Of a stretch of DNA of 64,000 nt, positions 50,298-63,456 are shown piece after piece (position 1 is the first letter of the stretch; each line of letters opens with the position of its first letter). Both the position numbers and the translations under genes were made by a program. The notes under the pieces are model-generated. The model searched no databases and was not told where the DNA came from. It saw nothing but the letters and a program-made list of their open reading frames with translations. Source of the stretch: Baylisascaris procyonis (taxonomy: Eukaryota; Nematoda; Chromadorea; Rhabditida; Ascarididae); assembly GCA_037389465.1 (NCBI GenBank), contig JAZARR010000172.1, positions 62,001 to 126,000 of the forward strand. Direction: 5' to 3'.

Positions 50298-51357
50298 CAC
50301 CGACGCGCCTCATATCTCGAAATCACGGTTCACTTATCTTCGCTCTCAAACCATAGCGTACATCACCTATCATCTTCTATTGCTCACTTACAAAACACGC
50401 ATTCATGTAGCAATGCATAACAAACAAATATCAACGATGCTTAACCACTTTGATGGGAAATAACTGCTGAGCAAAAAGGAACAATACCTGTATAAGAACA
50501 AGGTACTAAATCTGAAATTGATGCAATCTATAAATAACACAGCAATTTTAGAATGGCAGCAATTGTCGGCAACAACCTAGGTGACGTAACAAGTACATCA
50601 TCGGTTACTCTGCCCGGCCACCGCCACAGCAATTGCTCCCTCGCTCCCCTTTCCCTCCCCTCCCCCCTCCTCCACGAATGAAGCAATCATTCCTAGAGAA
50701 TTCTTCAACTTTAAGGCTTAAACTTATGGTCATTGTAAAGCATAAGTTGGCTATGTTTCAGTGATGCACTCACCATTATCAATTAATACCTTAATATTTT
50801 TCCGTCATCATATCCAGTGTCGACAGCATAATTGGCGTTATAATTCCTCGTAAAGCATAACACAACCTGCTATAAGACTATCAAAGACGCAAGCATTTCC
50901 AGCCAGAATACTTCGAAATTCGTTCAGCATAATTCGACTACCCCGAAATTCTGAACAGTATTGTACTATTTAGTGCATACTGGTAGCCTAGTACCCTCCC
51001 TGGCAACGTCGCTCAGATTTGCAATTTCAGTTAAAAGTCAGAAAGTGATATAACGATTCGTACCCAAGCACACGATTCAAATGATATCACTTCAAAGACA
51101 ACAATGTATGCATGATAAATCACGAAAAGAAGGCATCGACGCAAAAAAAATTTTTCATCGCCTTTCGAATACTGCAAAGGTTTCATAAAACCACAAAAAA
51201 TTGCAAACGTCGATTAGGGAAAAAGTTGAAACTTAAATATCAATTGCAATTGTTCTTTCAAATTCTCCTCCATTACTTTTGCATTTCCCTTCAAAGCTTT
51301 TCAGTAGAAAAGAAATTAAACAGCATCACTTCAACAAACAAAACACACAAACGCAAC

Positions 51358-53669
51358 TCATGTATCCGAAAGACGATGATGTTTTGCTTTTTTATGCCTC
51401 AACTTCCTTTCTTCTGTCGTGCCATTATCGCTCTCTATCGTTGTCTTCTCCAATCGACAGCACGCATCGTCTTTGCGACTTGTTTCTCGTCCATTTTGAT
51501 GGGAATCTTTTCTGCGATCTCCCTTTCCCTCATTGCTTGAAAGGATATCCACATCATTACCTGCTTTCTGCCCTTCTGAGAGATAATTCTGGCGTCTTAC
51601 ATATCCCTCATGATCCTTGAGCAACTGCCGTAACCATGCCGCTTTGCTTTCGCGACCTTTCCGCTCCGCCTTTCGTAACTTCCTTAACAAATGGTTTAAC
51701 GTTTCATCTTCTTCAGGAATCGGCTGTTCAGCCTTGTTTCCATCGTACTCTGTCTCTCCCTCCTTTCGCTTTCGTTTCTTCCGTTTACTGTCGTGTTGCA
51801 CATCCTCAGTTACCTCGTCGCAACCAACTCTTCCAGGATCCTCTCGTTTTTGTTTATTATCATTTTTCTTCTTCTCTTTATAACTGAACTCCTTCCCATA
51901 AGTTCCCTCAGCAATTATGTTTTCCTGGGCGATACGCCCTCTTTCAATCCCCTTTTGCTCTTTCTTCAACTTTTTTCGACGTCTTTTTTCTGCCTCAGCA
52001 TCTATTGATGTCAATTCATTGGCCGCTGTTTCTCCTTGGTCTTTTTGCTTCTCAGAACATTTACTCCTTGTAGCATCAACTTCAACTTCTATTCCTGGTA
52101 CAATATCATCGTCAAATTTTTTGTTATTTTTCTTTAATTTTTTAAGGCGCTTTTTCTCCAACCTTTCCTCATCTATCGCAGCACTTTCATGAAGGGTCTC
52201 CTCACTTGAAGACTCTTTCAACTCGCGCTGTGACCTTTCGACCATATCATCCTGGACAACAGCACTTTCGCTTTCAACAGTTGCGTTCAAAACTTCCTCC
52301 GTCCTAAGCCTTTTCCTCTCCATCTTCCTCAAACGCTTTAAACGCTTCCTGTCGAGCTCGTCATCCTCTGTCACAGACCTGACTAATGCATTACCCGTTT
52401 CATGTGCAATCAACTTCGACTCCTCTTCGTCCCTATTATGCGTCTTACTACGATCACTTCCAACGACTGCCTCGGATGAGTGCTCTTTCAGCAGTTTCTT
52501 GCGCTCTTTTTTTAGCTTTTTTAAACGCCTCCTTTCGGATTCAGCAGTATTTCCATCATCTTCATTGACCGACTGTGCTCCATATAATTCCGCCCTACCC
52601 TCAACGTCTTCCTCCACATTCTTCTTCTTCCTCTTCTTTTTCACTTTTGCTTCTCCATTATTTATGGAGTCTTCGGGTTCTTCTTCCCACTTCGTCGTTT
52701 TATTTTCGGTGAGGTGAGCATCTTTTAGCACATCTACCGGGACATCCATATCAACAGATGCGGACTCATTGCCCCTTAATGCTTCGATTTCATCGTACAA
52801 ATGTTTCTCTCGATGCTTTTTCAACTTCTTCAATCGCTTTCTTTCTGCATGACTTATCTCTTCTTCTATAGAAATTCCGAGTTTCGGAGAAAACTCGTTT
52901 TTTAATATATTGTGAGGTCTTTTGAAATTTGTTAGTGGGTTATGACCACTTGAGACTTCCTTCAATATCACTTCTTCATAATCATCTTGTTTTTCTTCCT
53001 TTACTGTCTTCTTCGGACGTTTTCTTTTTGGCTCATCACAATTCTTTACCTCCTTTTCTTCATTCACCTGTTGTACTTCAATGATCTCTCCCTCTTGCAT
53101 ATTATTTGCAGTATATGACTTCTTGTGCATCTGTTCACCACTGGAACTCCCTTCTCCAAGTAGTTCAACTATTCGTTTTGTATTGTTTCTCTTTTCCATG
53201 CCCAGATCATTACTCTTTGAGAATTTTTCTTCATGTGGGATTTCTTCGTTGCACTGAATAGACACCAAGCTTGCCGAATCTCCTCTCTCGGAACCTATGC
53301 ACCTTGAATTTTTAACGAATTCACCTGTCGAGTTTGGCTCCCCCTTAAATGCATCGGTAATTACTTCTGTCGGCTCATTTTCTTCCTCAACTTTTTCAGT
53401 GAAAGTCGAATTGTCAATATTTTCTTCATTAAAGGGATCCTCATTGTCGGTAACATCCGACACGTTATCGAAGCGCTGAAATTTTCTGCTTCTCCCCTTC
53501 GCTAACGTTTCATAATTAGGAATCTCTTCGAGTGGAACGCCAATCTTCCTCAAATATTTCACCAATATAGACTTCAAAATGAAGACATTCCCCTTTGTCA
53601 TAAATCGCGTTACGCCATCAAATTTGCAATGCGTCGATCGATTATACTTCATAAGGATTTCCATCCAAT
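51358..53669 (-). CDS. Myb-like gene exon 9: last helical unit and lysine-rich tail
   Basis: A single 2312-base exon. It opens WMEILMKYNRSTHCKFDGVT and FILKSILVKYLRKIGVPLEE, then about 700 residues of alternating acidic and K/R-rich sequence. Basic clusters of the form RxLKKLKKxxKK recur near 52825, 52515, 52330, 52140 and 51970. Shorter ones lie near 52630 and 51775. TGA at 51358-51360. Such clusters are typical of nucleolar proteins. No AATAAA is seen shortly downstream. Confidence 0.88.
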
Positions 53670-56600
53670 CTGAAATTGAAACGATTACTGCTAAGGAATT
53701 AAACGAGAAGTTTTTGTTATTCAATATTGAAAACAATAGTTGCAATTCAAATCTGTTGTCTGATTCTCGAGGAAATTAACAATAAAAACTTCGTTACTTC
53801 GAGCAAAATTTCCTCATGCATTAAAGTGTGTACTTTCGAAAAGAGTCAATGATTTATTGTCTCTTACCTGCGAATAATGCATTTGTGTTCATCCAGATAT
53901 GTCATGTAATCTATAGATGCGGTATAGATAAAATACCCACTCGTACATATAGACAGGCGACTATGCTTCTGCACAAATATAATTTTTGCACATTTAAATG
54001 TTTGGAAGGATAGGAGAGCATAAAATAATTGTAACAATCGTGGCAAGAACCGATTGCCTCGAATTGATTGTTGTAGGCAAACCATGAAAGCTTTACTTAG
54101 CAACAGAATTCAATGAGCCTTTTTAGACCATTCAAAATGTTGTCATTAGGCATCCTCTGACATTTGAAAAAATTCACTAGAAAAAAACTGATGTTAAAAA
54201 AACAATGAAAATATGGTGTAAAAAACTGATGAGAAGGTATTTTGTCGTTACAAATTACTAAGTAATCCTCAGAAGAAGTAAAACTCAATGAAAATTCAGT
54301 ATCGATGCATTTGAAGGTAACAACTATGAAATAATCCACCTTGAACAAAAAAAAAAAAAAACATGAATGCATAAGCATCGAAATGAAATTATCGCTTGAA
54401 AATTCTGTGAAAAAAATTCAATAGACGTTAGAATCTAGACGAAAGAAACCGTTTACGCATAAAATTGAAGCCACGGCATTTAACGTTCGACTGCAGTGGA
54501 AAAGATACTCATAAATTCGTCATTTACAAATAAGAAAACCGACAAAAATGTTAGAGCACTGCAAAGAGCACTGTTGATGAAACACCCCCCCCCCCCCCAC
54601 CAAAAAAAAGGAAATTTGGTCCTGAGGAAAGGAGAATTTAAAACCTAAACAATTAGCTTCAAAAATCCAGATGGAAAAAACTTGTTACTTCTACCTTTTA
54701 CTACCCACGTATACAAAAATTAACTTTGTATCTTAAATTCGGATGAAAACCTCTATGGTTGAACGGTACACAGCTTCCATCAATACCATCTAAACAGTAC
54801 ACGTCTCAGCCTTTATAAAAAAAAAGCACTAGTTCTTTGAAAAATTTCTTCACATATTTCTACACAGATTTGCAATTTTTTTTTTTTCATTTGTGGCATA
54901 GATAATATGTTCAACAGAGATTGCAAAATTGCATTGCAGAGACTGCAAAATTGCAATTTTTTAAAGATTTCTGCAAAGATGGAAGGATAAGAATTGAGGG
55001 CTCGAAGCTTTACTTGAATGAATATATGCCGCCAAATTTTGAAGGCTGAAAGCACCTAACGGAACGATAGCAGATAAAAGAGAAAACGGACATAAAAGTA
55101 GAAACTTTTGGTGGAATGAAAATATTTGAGCAACTCCTTTCAAGAAACTTTATGAAAAGATCTTAAAGCCGCTTAGTCTTTGGATAGCACTTACAGAACC
55201 ACACCACTGATCTCAAATTTAGATCAAGACGATCCACGGGAAACTGCTGAAAGTGAATATCAAATGACCTCTATGCGTAATCTCCAAAAACCTATCACGA
55301 CGTCTCATAGGATTCGGTCCCACATTTGACCAAAATTTACCTACAGTGGTCAAGAAGCATCGTGAAAACGATGATGAAATACATTTCTGGCCATTTCCAA
55401 GATTTTCAAACTTTCCAGTGTCGTCCTCAAGGATATCAGAGTTTAATCAAAAATTGTCAAAGAGATTCATTGTGTCCTAAATACCCAGATTGAACTTATT
55501 CTTGGCTATTCATACTTTCAGAACCCCTGAATCCCTCTCTGTAGTCGGTGATTAAGCTCCGTCGTTATATAACAAATCAGCTGAGATATGAAGTACGAAT
55601 TGTCGTGACACATTTCCATACTGTCTAACCTCAGAACAATTTCCTACTGTAGCAATGATAAAAGCCAAACGATGTAAATATTACCGTTCAAAGACAGCCT
55701 GCGTAGAGCAGGAATATCCTTCTCACATTGAACGCGTGCACGATTAACACTCCAACCAATTTTGCGAATAACAAATACGCATTCCTTTAAACCGGATGTA
55801 TAAAATCCGGTTAAGCCTTCCTTCATCATCCTGAAACAAAAGAATTTTTGAAGTTACTTCAGAAATGAGTGGAAATTCGATCGAATACTAATCATAAGAA
55901 AAAATATGGCTAGCTTAACGCATTAAATAATCGAAAGAAATCAGAACATTACTGTCATGTCATGCCAACATCAATCGTTTACCTTCTGCCAGTAAACATA
56001 ACTCGCAAAAACTTCCAGGTCGCCTTCCTTTAAGAACGATAGATCATTAACATTCTTTCTATCGACCTTTCTTCCCCTTTCTTCTTACTTCCCACTTCGC
56101 ACCAAATCACTTCAACTCTTGGCGCAAACGTCTACTACGAACACCAAGATTGAAGAGCACTGGGAGCATTTACTAAGCTTTTAACAAATAAATGCACTCA
56201 ACCATTTTGCAAACAAGTGTATAAGGTATACTTAATCTGCAAGCTTATAATTAATAAAAGGTGAGCTGGCCATGAAAAACGAAGTGCTGAACCCCCAAGA
56301 GAAAAAATAGCACTGAAGGAGTTCGGAATTTATCACTTTTCTTACTTATAGTAGATGAGATCTCCTCCCATCACTCCCACCTCCCGTCCCCTTGCAAGAT
56401 TCCTTCCTCCCCTTCTCCCCTAGGAGATGACTGTTTGCAGCTGGATAACGGAGAGTTCCAAATACCATCCGAAAAATCATTCGGCAAAAGTTGTAAAGTA
56501 AAAATATAGACGATCGCTTACTTTTCATGTACAAGAATCCTGTCGAAATCATAAATGCTATCCACTTTCTGTTCACGACAAATTTCTAAAACGCGTTGCC

Positions 56601-59600
56601 ATTCGTCCACCGAAATGCGCCGTAATGGTAAATTATATTTGGCATAAACCTTCATCGCATTTCCACCGCATTCTTCGTAGGTCTGTCTTAGACGTTCAGC
56701 TTCGCGCAACCTAAATATCACAAATTATTGGAAACATCCATGTGTGATTATAATTCCACCGATCTTAATTTATGCGACTTTATCATCGATCAAGCAGAAA
56801 GACAAAATTTCACTTTCATTTTGTATGAATCATAGAGACCACGATATATAGAGATCATTTGCAATAAGGTGTCGCTCAAAAGAATCCTCAATTAAGGCAA
56901 TAAATTATGCAGTTTTTACTCTATCTTTCATCTTTTCTCTGATACTAAACGATCAAATTCCCCCTAGGAAATACAATCGCTCCTGTACACTGATAGCCCT
57001 AACTCTATAAGATCGAGTTCCATGTCATAAACAAGACATAAATTTCAAAAAAAAAACGTCTAGAGCATTTTTGTACATTGTGGGAGATATTTATTTGCAC
57101 AAATATGCTTACCAACAACGCTTAATTTGACTCAAAGTCATGTTCAAGGTTCCACACATTGATCCGAAATCCATTTGTTTCACTCTTTTCTCAAAATCTT
57201 TCGAGATCGCAAAATCGAGTGCAATTTTCATTGTAGCACCCAAACGACATCGTTTACCAATCCATTCCGAACTTACAATCCCTGGAAAAGTTCCAGTGTT
57301 AACAATTTCACCGTATAAGCCTCACACATATTCCATTCAAAGACACAACAGTTTAACGCCATCTGCCTACGGAGATGGACACAGGGTCAGGAAGCTCTAA
57401 ACCGCTCCCTTCTTTTAAAGGCATGAATGTGTGAATCCCTTTTTCTGTGGGAAAATTCGTCATATTTAGGTCAGCTTACAAGGTTTTAGGTGGTTTCTTT
57501 AGAATCGAAACTTTCTCATTATCGCTTCGGCCGACAGCCCAGCTTCAGCAATCAGGGATTATAATGCAAAAAATAGACTTGGAAAGTAGAATGATTTTCC
57601 CTGTCATTCACTAGTGTCATAGGCGAAACTGCCTTGTGGTACTCTTCTATCCTTTTCACGTCCTCTCATTTTTTTCAGTACTTCCCACATCACCGCCATT
57701 ATTCATACTTTCATCCTACAACTTCCCCATTGGATTTTGATAAATTCTAAGACTTCTCAGCCCTACCTTCTAACTGCTTCTGATGCGCCTAGCTGCCTGC
57801 CTATCACTGATAAAAATTACTCTCCCAAGCAAATAAGCTGTTAATACAGCTGTTAATACAGTTTTTTCTCTTCATGGCTTTCGTATACTTTCTCCACTTT
57901 AAGACATCGAAATAAAATATTTTATGTCCAGTTTCTCTTAAGTCTCCCCACAACAAACGTCAAGAATGGAGCGCCTTTCACTTGTCGGCTCGGCTAATAT
58001 CCCTCATCCCCTGTTTGCACTATTCACTCGCAAACTTCTCTATCATCCCGCTTTCTTAGTTCAGTTCAAAACTTTTAAGCAAGACAGCAAACACATTTCA
58101 CAGCTCTGTCCCAACAGTGGACCCCCATAACTGTCTATGACATGAATGACTAAACGCGGGATGATGGATGGATGTTCGTTCTTCTGATGCTACTTTTACT
58201 AAACTTTGCCAACATGGCTGAATTTAAACCTCTAACAACTTTCAATCGATGCACCAATACTCCCATTTTGTGAGCAGCACAAGTGGAAAGTTTCTAAATG
58301 CAACACTAGCACGTGAGAGACCAAAATAATGTATCAAAAAATATGCCGTAAGTCAATGTAAAAAGATATCAACATTTGATGCCGAATTGGCGTACCTCAA
58401 ATAATTAGGAAGGATGATAGATTTGTTAATAATTACATATACCCTCGCATCGCACACAACCGATTGACCGATTTCACGAACTGATGAAAAATAGTAGCAA
58501 GTGGAATAATGTGACCTTCTTGCTTTAACCGACTCGACCTTTCGCATAAATTAAAAAAAAAAAAGAATTGATTCTTTGCATTAAAACTACTGTTAAATGC
58601 ACATGAATTTTGAGACATTGTGAAATTTCAATAACTTGTGTCTAAATTTGATAGATCAACGCAAAATATGATGTAGGAGATCAAATATGGCATACATCAT
58701 ACTCAGTAAATTTCGTAGCGTAGCTTCATCGGCTCCGGAGCTGAAATCATTGGGAAGATGGAGAGAGTCAAATAGACGCATAAACACAAATATACACGCA
58801 TAAAAACCGTTTCGCTATGTGCCAACTAAAAAAAACTGCAAAAGCTTGCAAGGACATGAAAGCACAAGCAAGAACTTCACTCAAAACTAACTGAATAAGT
58901 AAGCTTTTTGAATGGGAGTTAACTCCTTCAATGGGAGGTCCGAAGATGTGGGATCCTCATCGAGACCGAGCTTTCGCATGTGATGAACAATACTTGAAAT
59001 TGCTATTCCCATAAGGTGTTGTATTTGCTTTGCAGAGAAACCGCGTTTCAACAAACTTTTTAGCTCTTCTTCTGCCTCTTTGGTCCATAAAATTCTTCGA
59101 GTACTGAAAAGAAAACTGTCCTTCATTAAATATAGATAAATCGATAAGTTCGGGATAAAAACTTTGACAGAAAGCACAATATGAGAACTGTTGCCTCTTT
59201 TCTTGGATCAATGACAGTTTCTTTTTATTAATAACCAATAAGAATTTCAAAAAAAAATTATAGGACGTCAAACACATCCCCTCAGAAAACTGTAGTCTTC
59301 GTTCATCGATCCTGAAGTCCTCTATTCAAATCCGACCTGAATAAATGTAAATTTCTCGCGAGTTATGAACGGCGCATTTGGATGCGTTGTATTTACTGCT
59401 GCACTCTATTGTGATATTCTCGACAACGTTTTCGACAGTTTCGCAGCACACATAATTCACCGATCACTACTATCAACAATCCGATGCTCATTAGCCTAGG
59501 CAATGGGCAAGTCGTCGTGTCTAATTTAATATCTGTTCAACACCAATAAATATCATCGATGTCACTGACTGCAATCACCTAGCGGACTGAACGGCTATAC

Positions 59601-62600
59601 CAGACTTACCACACATCTTATACATCATTCACTGCTTATTACATCTAATTACGTCTGCCTACATCTATAATATATGTGTCTGCGTGTACTGTATATGGAT
59701 GCAACTATAGAAATCTCAAACGCACACTAATAGTAACCGTTTCTGAACGTCAACAGTGTCGCTTTAAAGAAGTATCGAGACCAGCGTAGATGTTCTGCGA
59801 ATACGCAAGCAGCTTTGAATGATACTGACCAAATTCAGAGATACCAAGATTTTTATTTATAATCCTTAGGCTCAAAACAATTGTTTAGCCGTAAACAACC
59901 GTTTGAGGAAAATTCGGAACTATCAATATTTGGATCGTGGAGAAGTAAAAATGAACACTTTTGACGTCCAGACCAAAACATATTAATTCACGTAAAAAAA
60001 ACGATCTTACCGGCCCAGATCAGATAACCAACTAATGAATCAAGAAAGGCATACTATACCAGCGTTCTTGGTGCTTTTTACACCAATAGCTCGCTTTTGA
60101 ACAGTACCGCAGCATGCACCCAGTTATGGACAAGTACCCTCCACCTCCCATTAACATCCAACTTGCAGCTGTGAACACGCACGACTACCATTGGCGCAAA
60201 CTGTCCCTCCCTAGCAAGCATCATGGAAAGGGTTACCCATCTTAAATGCGCATCTAGTGTATCTCAGCTGAATCATACAACATAAAACATTCTTCTGAAG
60301 GCGGTCAACGAAGAAGGGCAACAGAACGAAATTCCGCCTTCGCGCTCAACCAATCAACTTAGCTTACTTAATAAAGCATTGGAAAAGATATTTGATGATC
60401 CTCGAATGCGAATACGAAACGTAACGTCATATAAATTACATCTGGCGAGCAATATATAAAGAAATTCATTTGTGCTGACCTTCGTACGATAACTTCACTG
60501 TTTTCTGGACGAAACAGGTGCTGCATTCTTGCCATCACTTGGTTCCCAATTCGATTATTCAAACCACGACCTTAACAATAACAAATAAGGCAATGAGGCA
60601 ACGCAGCAGATATATCTCTTTGCAACTCTCTAGCTAAAAAAATTGTGGCGCTTTAGTGGTTACACCTAAACATGTGTTTTCGATTAGCTGCCCGATAATT
60701 TCAACTTGTAAATCGCAAAGAATGTAAGCGACGATTGTCGATGGCTGCGATCCGAATCACTCGGAGATCTTTTAATACCGATTTCTTTATTATCCATCAC
60801 TTCCTTCAGTTATTGACGCTGAAATGCGCCAGCGAATTCGCTAGCAAGATATGCTCCGCAATAGGTTGATCCAACAATGAATTATTTGACCTGCAGCGGG
60901 GTTCAAAAATGATTTGATAAAAAAGCAGCGAGGGTGATAAGAAAAGAAAAAAAGCGAAATTTACTGCTCAACAGCAGAAGAGGTGGAAAAAAAGAGTGAG
61001 AACGAGGAAAATGCTCATATCTATGACGGCATTTCCTATCGCCATCTTGATTCTCTTCAGTTCGTAAATACTGTTACGATGGCCAGTTAGGTGTCTTTCT
61101 CCATTACTGCTCCTCTCTTGACATCATTAAAGGGTTTTAGATGGTTCTTTCAATAGCATTTCCTACGAATTATGTTGTCAATGCCAATGGAATAAAGTTA
61201 GGATATCTCCAACAAACAAGGAGGACATAAATATATGGATTTCATAACCCGATAGTTCAACAATGCCTCCCACGAAAAGAAGAAAGAAGACAGAGATGTA
61301 TATATGCGTGAAATAACTAACACATAATTGGAACAAGTCTAGTGGAATGCAATTGTCGAATATGTTCCAATTGTTCACCGGCATTCCTTTTTTCCACACT
61401 GTAACCACCCGCATATTCATAAGCCGCATCCAAAGGCAATCCATTCTTTTTTGCATAATACTCCCAATTCTGAAAAAAAAAAACAATTTTCATATTCGTC
61501 TCAGAAACGTTCATCACCTTTAATATCGACCTAGTCGACTGGAAATGAAATTCTAGATGGAAGCTGCTGGAACTCGAATTCCCCCTCTCTCTTCCCTCTC
61601 CTTCTCCAACATTCTCAATCATTCCTACAGTCACAATTACTCATCAAATCTTTGAATATTGAATAGCCCACTTTTTTTTACTTTATGAAACGAGGTAACA
61701 TGTAAGTAAACGTCCACTTCTTATACAATGTTGTCCACATCCTAAAATCATCATGATCTTGTTTATTAAGCGACATTTCAATGCAATCGCAATAAAGTTT
61801 GATGAAGTCTCTTCCGACCGAAATTTGGCAGTCGACGACATTTCTAGGAATCTCTGCCAAAAGGAAATCTGTCATTGAATAATCTCACCACCTCCCCCTC
61901 TTTCGAATGTGCCTGGGATGATACCATAGAGGTCTTTTTGTTTTACATTTCCCCAGAATTTTTGAAAAGCCTGGCCAACTGGCTCCAACTTGTGTCCTCT
62001 TTCGCCTTTCTTCAAAAAATTGTCTCTCAGGTCGTTTCGTTTCTTTCTTTGCCTCTCTCTTGAATATTTTATGCATAGCACTCTACGTACAAATGGTTCA
62101 TAAGAGGAATACATAAGGCCCATTTAATATTTAACTGGCAATTAATCGGTTTGTTAGGACGAATTTAATGAGACAACCAAATTTACATTTACAGAAAGCG
62201 TTCACCATCACGTATCTTATTAAAGATCATATTTGGTTACATCATACAAAAATAGTGCAATGCTTTTGAGATTAGATTATAGAGTGTGGGGATTAATTTC
62301 AATGTCACATCGAATAATCTTTCAATTCGAGCGTTTCGGCCAAAATAAAATCCTACTTTCCTATGATTCCTTTCCTTGAAAAGTGGTTTTCATAGTAATT
62401 TATAAATGACAACTGCAGTGGCAACAGTAGAAGGAAGCTAAGAATACTCACTTCATTGCTGTCGAAAATTGACTATTTTTGCTCAATAGGAAAGATTTGA
62501 GTTGAAAGTAATTAAATGCAATATCCTCAAAAAGGCTCGAAAATGAAGTGGCAAAGCTATATTTTGTTAGTGAAATTTTTTTGTTAGTGAAAACCATCGT

Positions 62601-63453
62601 CATAGAGGATGAGTGGAATAAATTGAAGTGAGTCGAATTATTTTTTTCTACACAATTATTACAATTCTTCAACAATTACCTTAACAAAAAGAGGATAACA
62701 ATTTTTATACCATTAAAAATATCTTTTAAAAAAGGTTCTAAACAATTTAAATTCAATAAAAAGAAGATAACAAAACTCACTCGTTGAATTATTCGGTCTT
62801 CATCAGCATCAAATGGCCCTTTCTTAATGATCACTCCTGCGAAATAATTTGGAATATTCTTTGAAATATTCAAGACACGATTTCAAAATGGTCAAAAAAA
62901 AAAGAACGGCAAACTCATCAAATTATATAAATTGATAGGAAAATAGAGTTAACACCACAAAGGATTATCGAAGAATCACTTGTTACACATTTAGTCATCA
63001 CCTATGCCCCCTTTTTACTGTCCCTCATCCCTCTAATACTGCACTCAAATGGGTATCAATTTGGTAAATTTGCGATCCTGGAAAGGAAATCAGTCCCTAT
63101 CCCACAATGAAAGAATATAAAGATAACACAGCCCTCTATACACGACCAGTGTACACAATTTAACATCCCATTTATCCTTCTTCGGCAGGTAAATCCATCG
63201 TATTTTCCTTGAAGGCAAATCCATCCCATTTTTCCTTCGTCGTAAGGTAAAACTACTAAAGGGTAGACAAAATATCGCTCAAATGCACAAAAATAAGGAT
63301 ACAAGAAGAATTTTCTATGAAGTTTCGTGAAAGTGAAAACAGACCACATTCTTTAAGGCGTTGAAGTTGATCTGGACGTGGATAAGTCTGTCTCACATGG
63401 TAGAATGGAGTTCCATCATCCTCAAGCACACCCTTCTCTGGTAAGCACCTCAT
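51358..63453 (-). CDS. Myb/SANT-repeat protein with long lysine-rich tail (TTF1/REB1/DMTF1-like)
   Basis: Exons, 5' to 3': 63453-63345, 62836-62781, 61469-61322, 60570-60480, 59103-58892, 57281-57113, 56710-56522, 55830-55685, 53669-51358. All eight junctions are GT-AG and in phase, giving 1143 residues from the ATG at 63453. Residues about 42-134 form a first Myb-like unit (GPFDADEDRIIQRNWEYYAK ... QVMARMQHLF). Residues 138-180 form a second (ILWTKEAEEELKSLLKRGFS). A third, diverged one spans 207-262 and ends at the paired C-W. Residues 375-1143 are a charged tail with repeated K/R clusters. The layout recalls RNA polymerase I termination factor TTF1, yeast Reb1 and DMTF1, so a nucleolar or chromatin DNA-binding role is inferred, but no ortholog is recognised. 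The true start may lie further upstream, since ATG 63453 follows a usable acceptor. Confidence 0.8.
54585..54598. repeat. Poly(C) tract of 14 bases
   Basis: Pure C run in the last intron of the Myb-like gene. Confidence 0.9.
55685..55830 (-). CDS. Myb-like gene exon 8
   Basis: MMKEGLTGFYTSGLKECVFV then IRKIGWSVNRARVQCEKDIP and ALRRLSLN. The W-x-(5)-R-x-Q-C pattern is like the last helix of a Myb unit. Acceptor TGTTTCAG, donor GTAATA. Confidence 0.82.
56522..56710 (-). CDS. Myb-like gene exon 7
   Basis: LREAERLRQTYEECGGNAMK then YNLPLRRISVDEWQRVLEIC and KVDSIYDFDRILVHE. Another helical, DNA-binding-like region with a central Trp; no family recognised. Acceptor GATATTTAG, donor GTAAGC. Confidence 0.85.
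57113..57281 (-). CDS. Myb-like gene exon 6: diverged third unit
   Basis: IVSSEWIGKRCRLGATMKIA then DFEKRVKQMDFGSMCGTLNM and TLSQIKRC. Helical content and the closing Cys-Trp recall a Myb third repeat. Acceptor TTTTCCAG, donor GTAAGC. Confidence 0.85.
58892..59103 (-). CDS. Myb-like gene exon 5: Myb unit 2
   Basis: TRRILWTKEAEEELKSLLKR then GFSAKQIQHLMGIAISSIVH, a SANT-type helix-turn-helix with an initial Trp. The linker is DEDPTSSDLPLKELTPIQK. Acceptor TTTTCAG, donor GTTAGT. Confidence 0.88.
60480..60570 (-). CDS. Myb-like gene exon 4: recognition-helix region
   Basis: RGLNNRIGNQVMARMQHLFR, consistent with the third helix of the first Myb unit, then PENSEVIVR. The donor GTCAGC leaves AG. 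Confidence 0.85.
61322..61469 (-). CDS. Myb-like gene exon 3: Myb unit 1
   Basis: NWEYYAKKNGLPLDAAYEYA continues the helix with its key Trp, then EQLEHIRQLHSTRLVPIM. Acceptor TTTTTTTTCAG. The donor GTTAGT leaves T, completed to Cys. Confidence 0.85.
61684..61875 (-). other. Coding-like stretch in intron 2 of the Myb-like gene
   Basis: Open frame with NVVDCQISVGRDFIKLYCDC and DDFRMWTTLYKKWTFTYMLP. It lies between exons that join perfectly in the middle of a Myb helix, so it is not part of the main transcript. It may be an alternative exon or chance. Confidence 0.22.
62781..62836 (-). CDS. Myb-like gene exon 2: start of Myb unit 1
   Basis: VIIKKGPFDADEDRIIQR, the acidic first helix typical of Myb/SANT repeats in REB1-like proteins. 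Acceptor TTTCGCAG, donor GTGAGT. Confidence 0.85.
63345..63453 (-). CDS. Myb-like gene exon 1 (first one seen)
   Basis: MRCLPEKGVLEDDGTPFYHV then PRPDQLQRLKEC. The donor GTCTGT leaves G, completed to Gly by exon 2. A TTTCTAG acceptor sits at 63457-63463, so this may be an internal exon starting at 63456. Confidence 0.7.
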
Positions 63454-63456
63454 CGA

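Noticed and set aside
51617..52717. Several Ser/Phe-rich open frames on the plus strand
   Set aside because: They are antisense shadows of the lysine-rich tail exon of the Myb-like gene.
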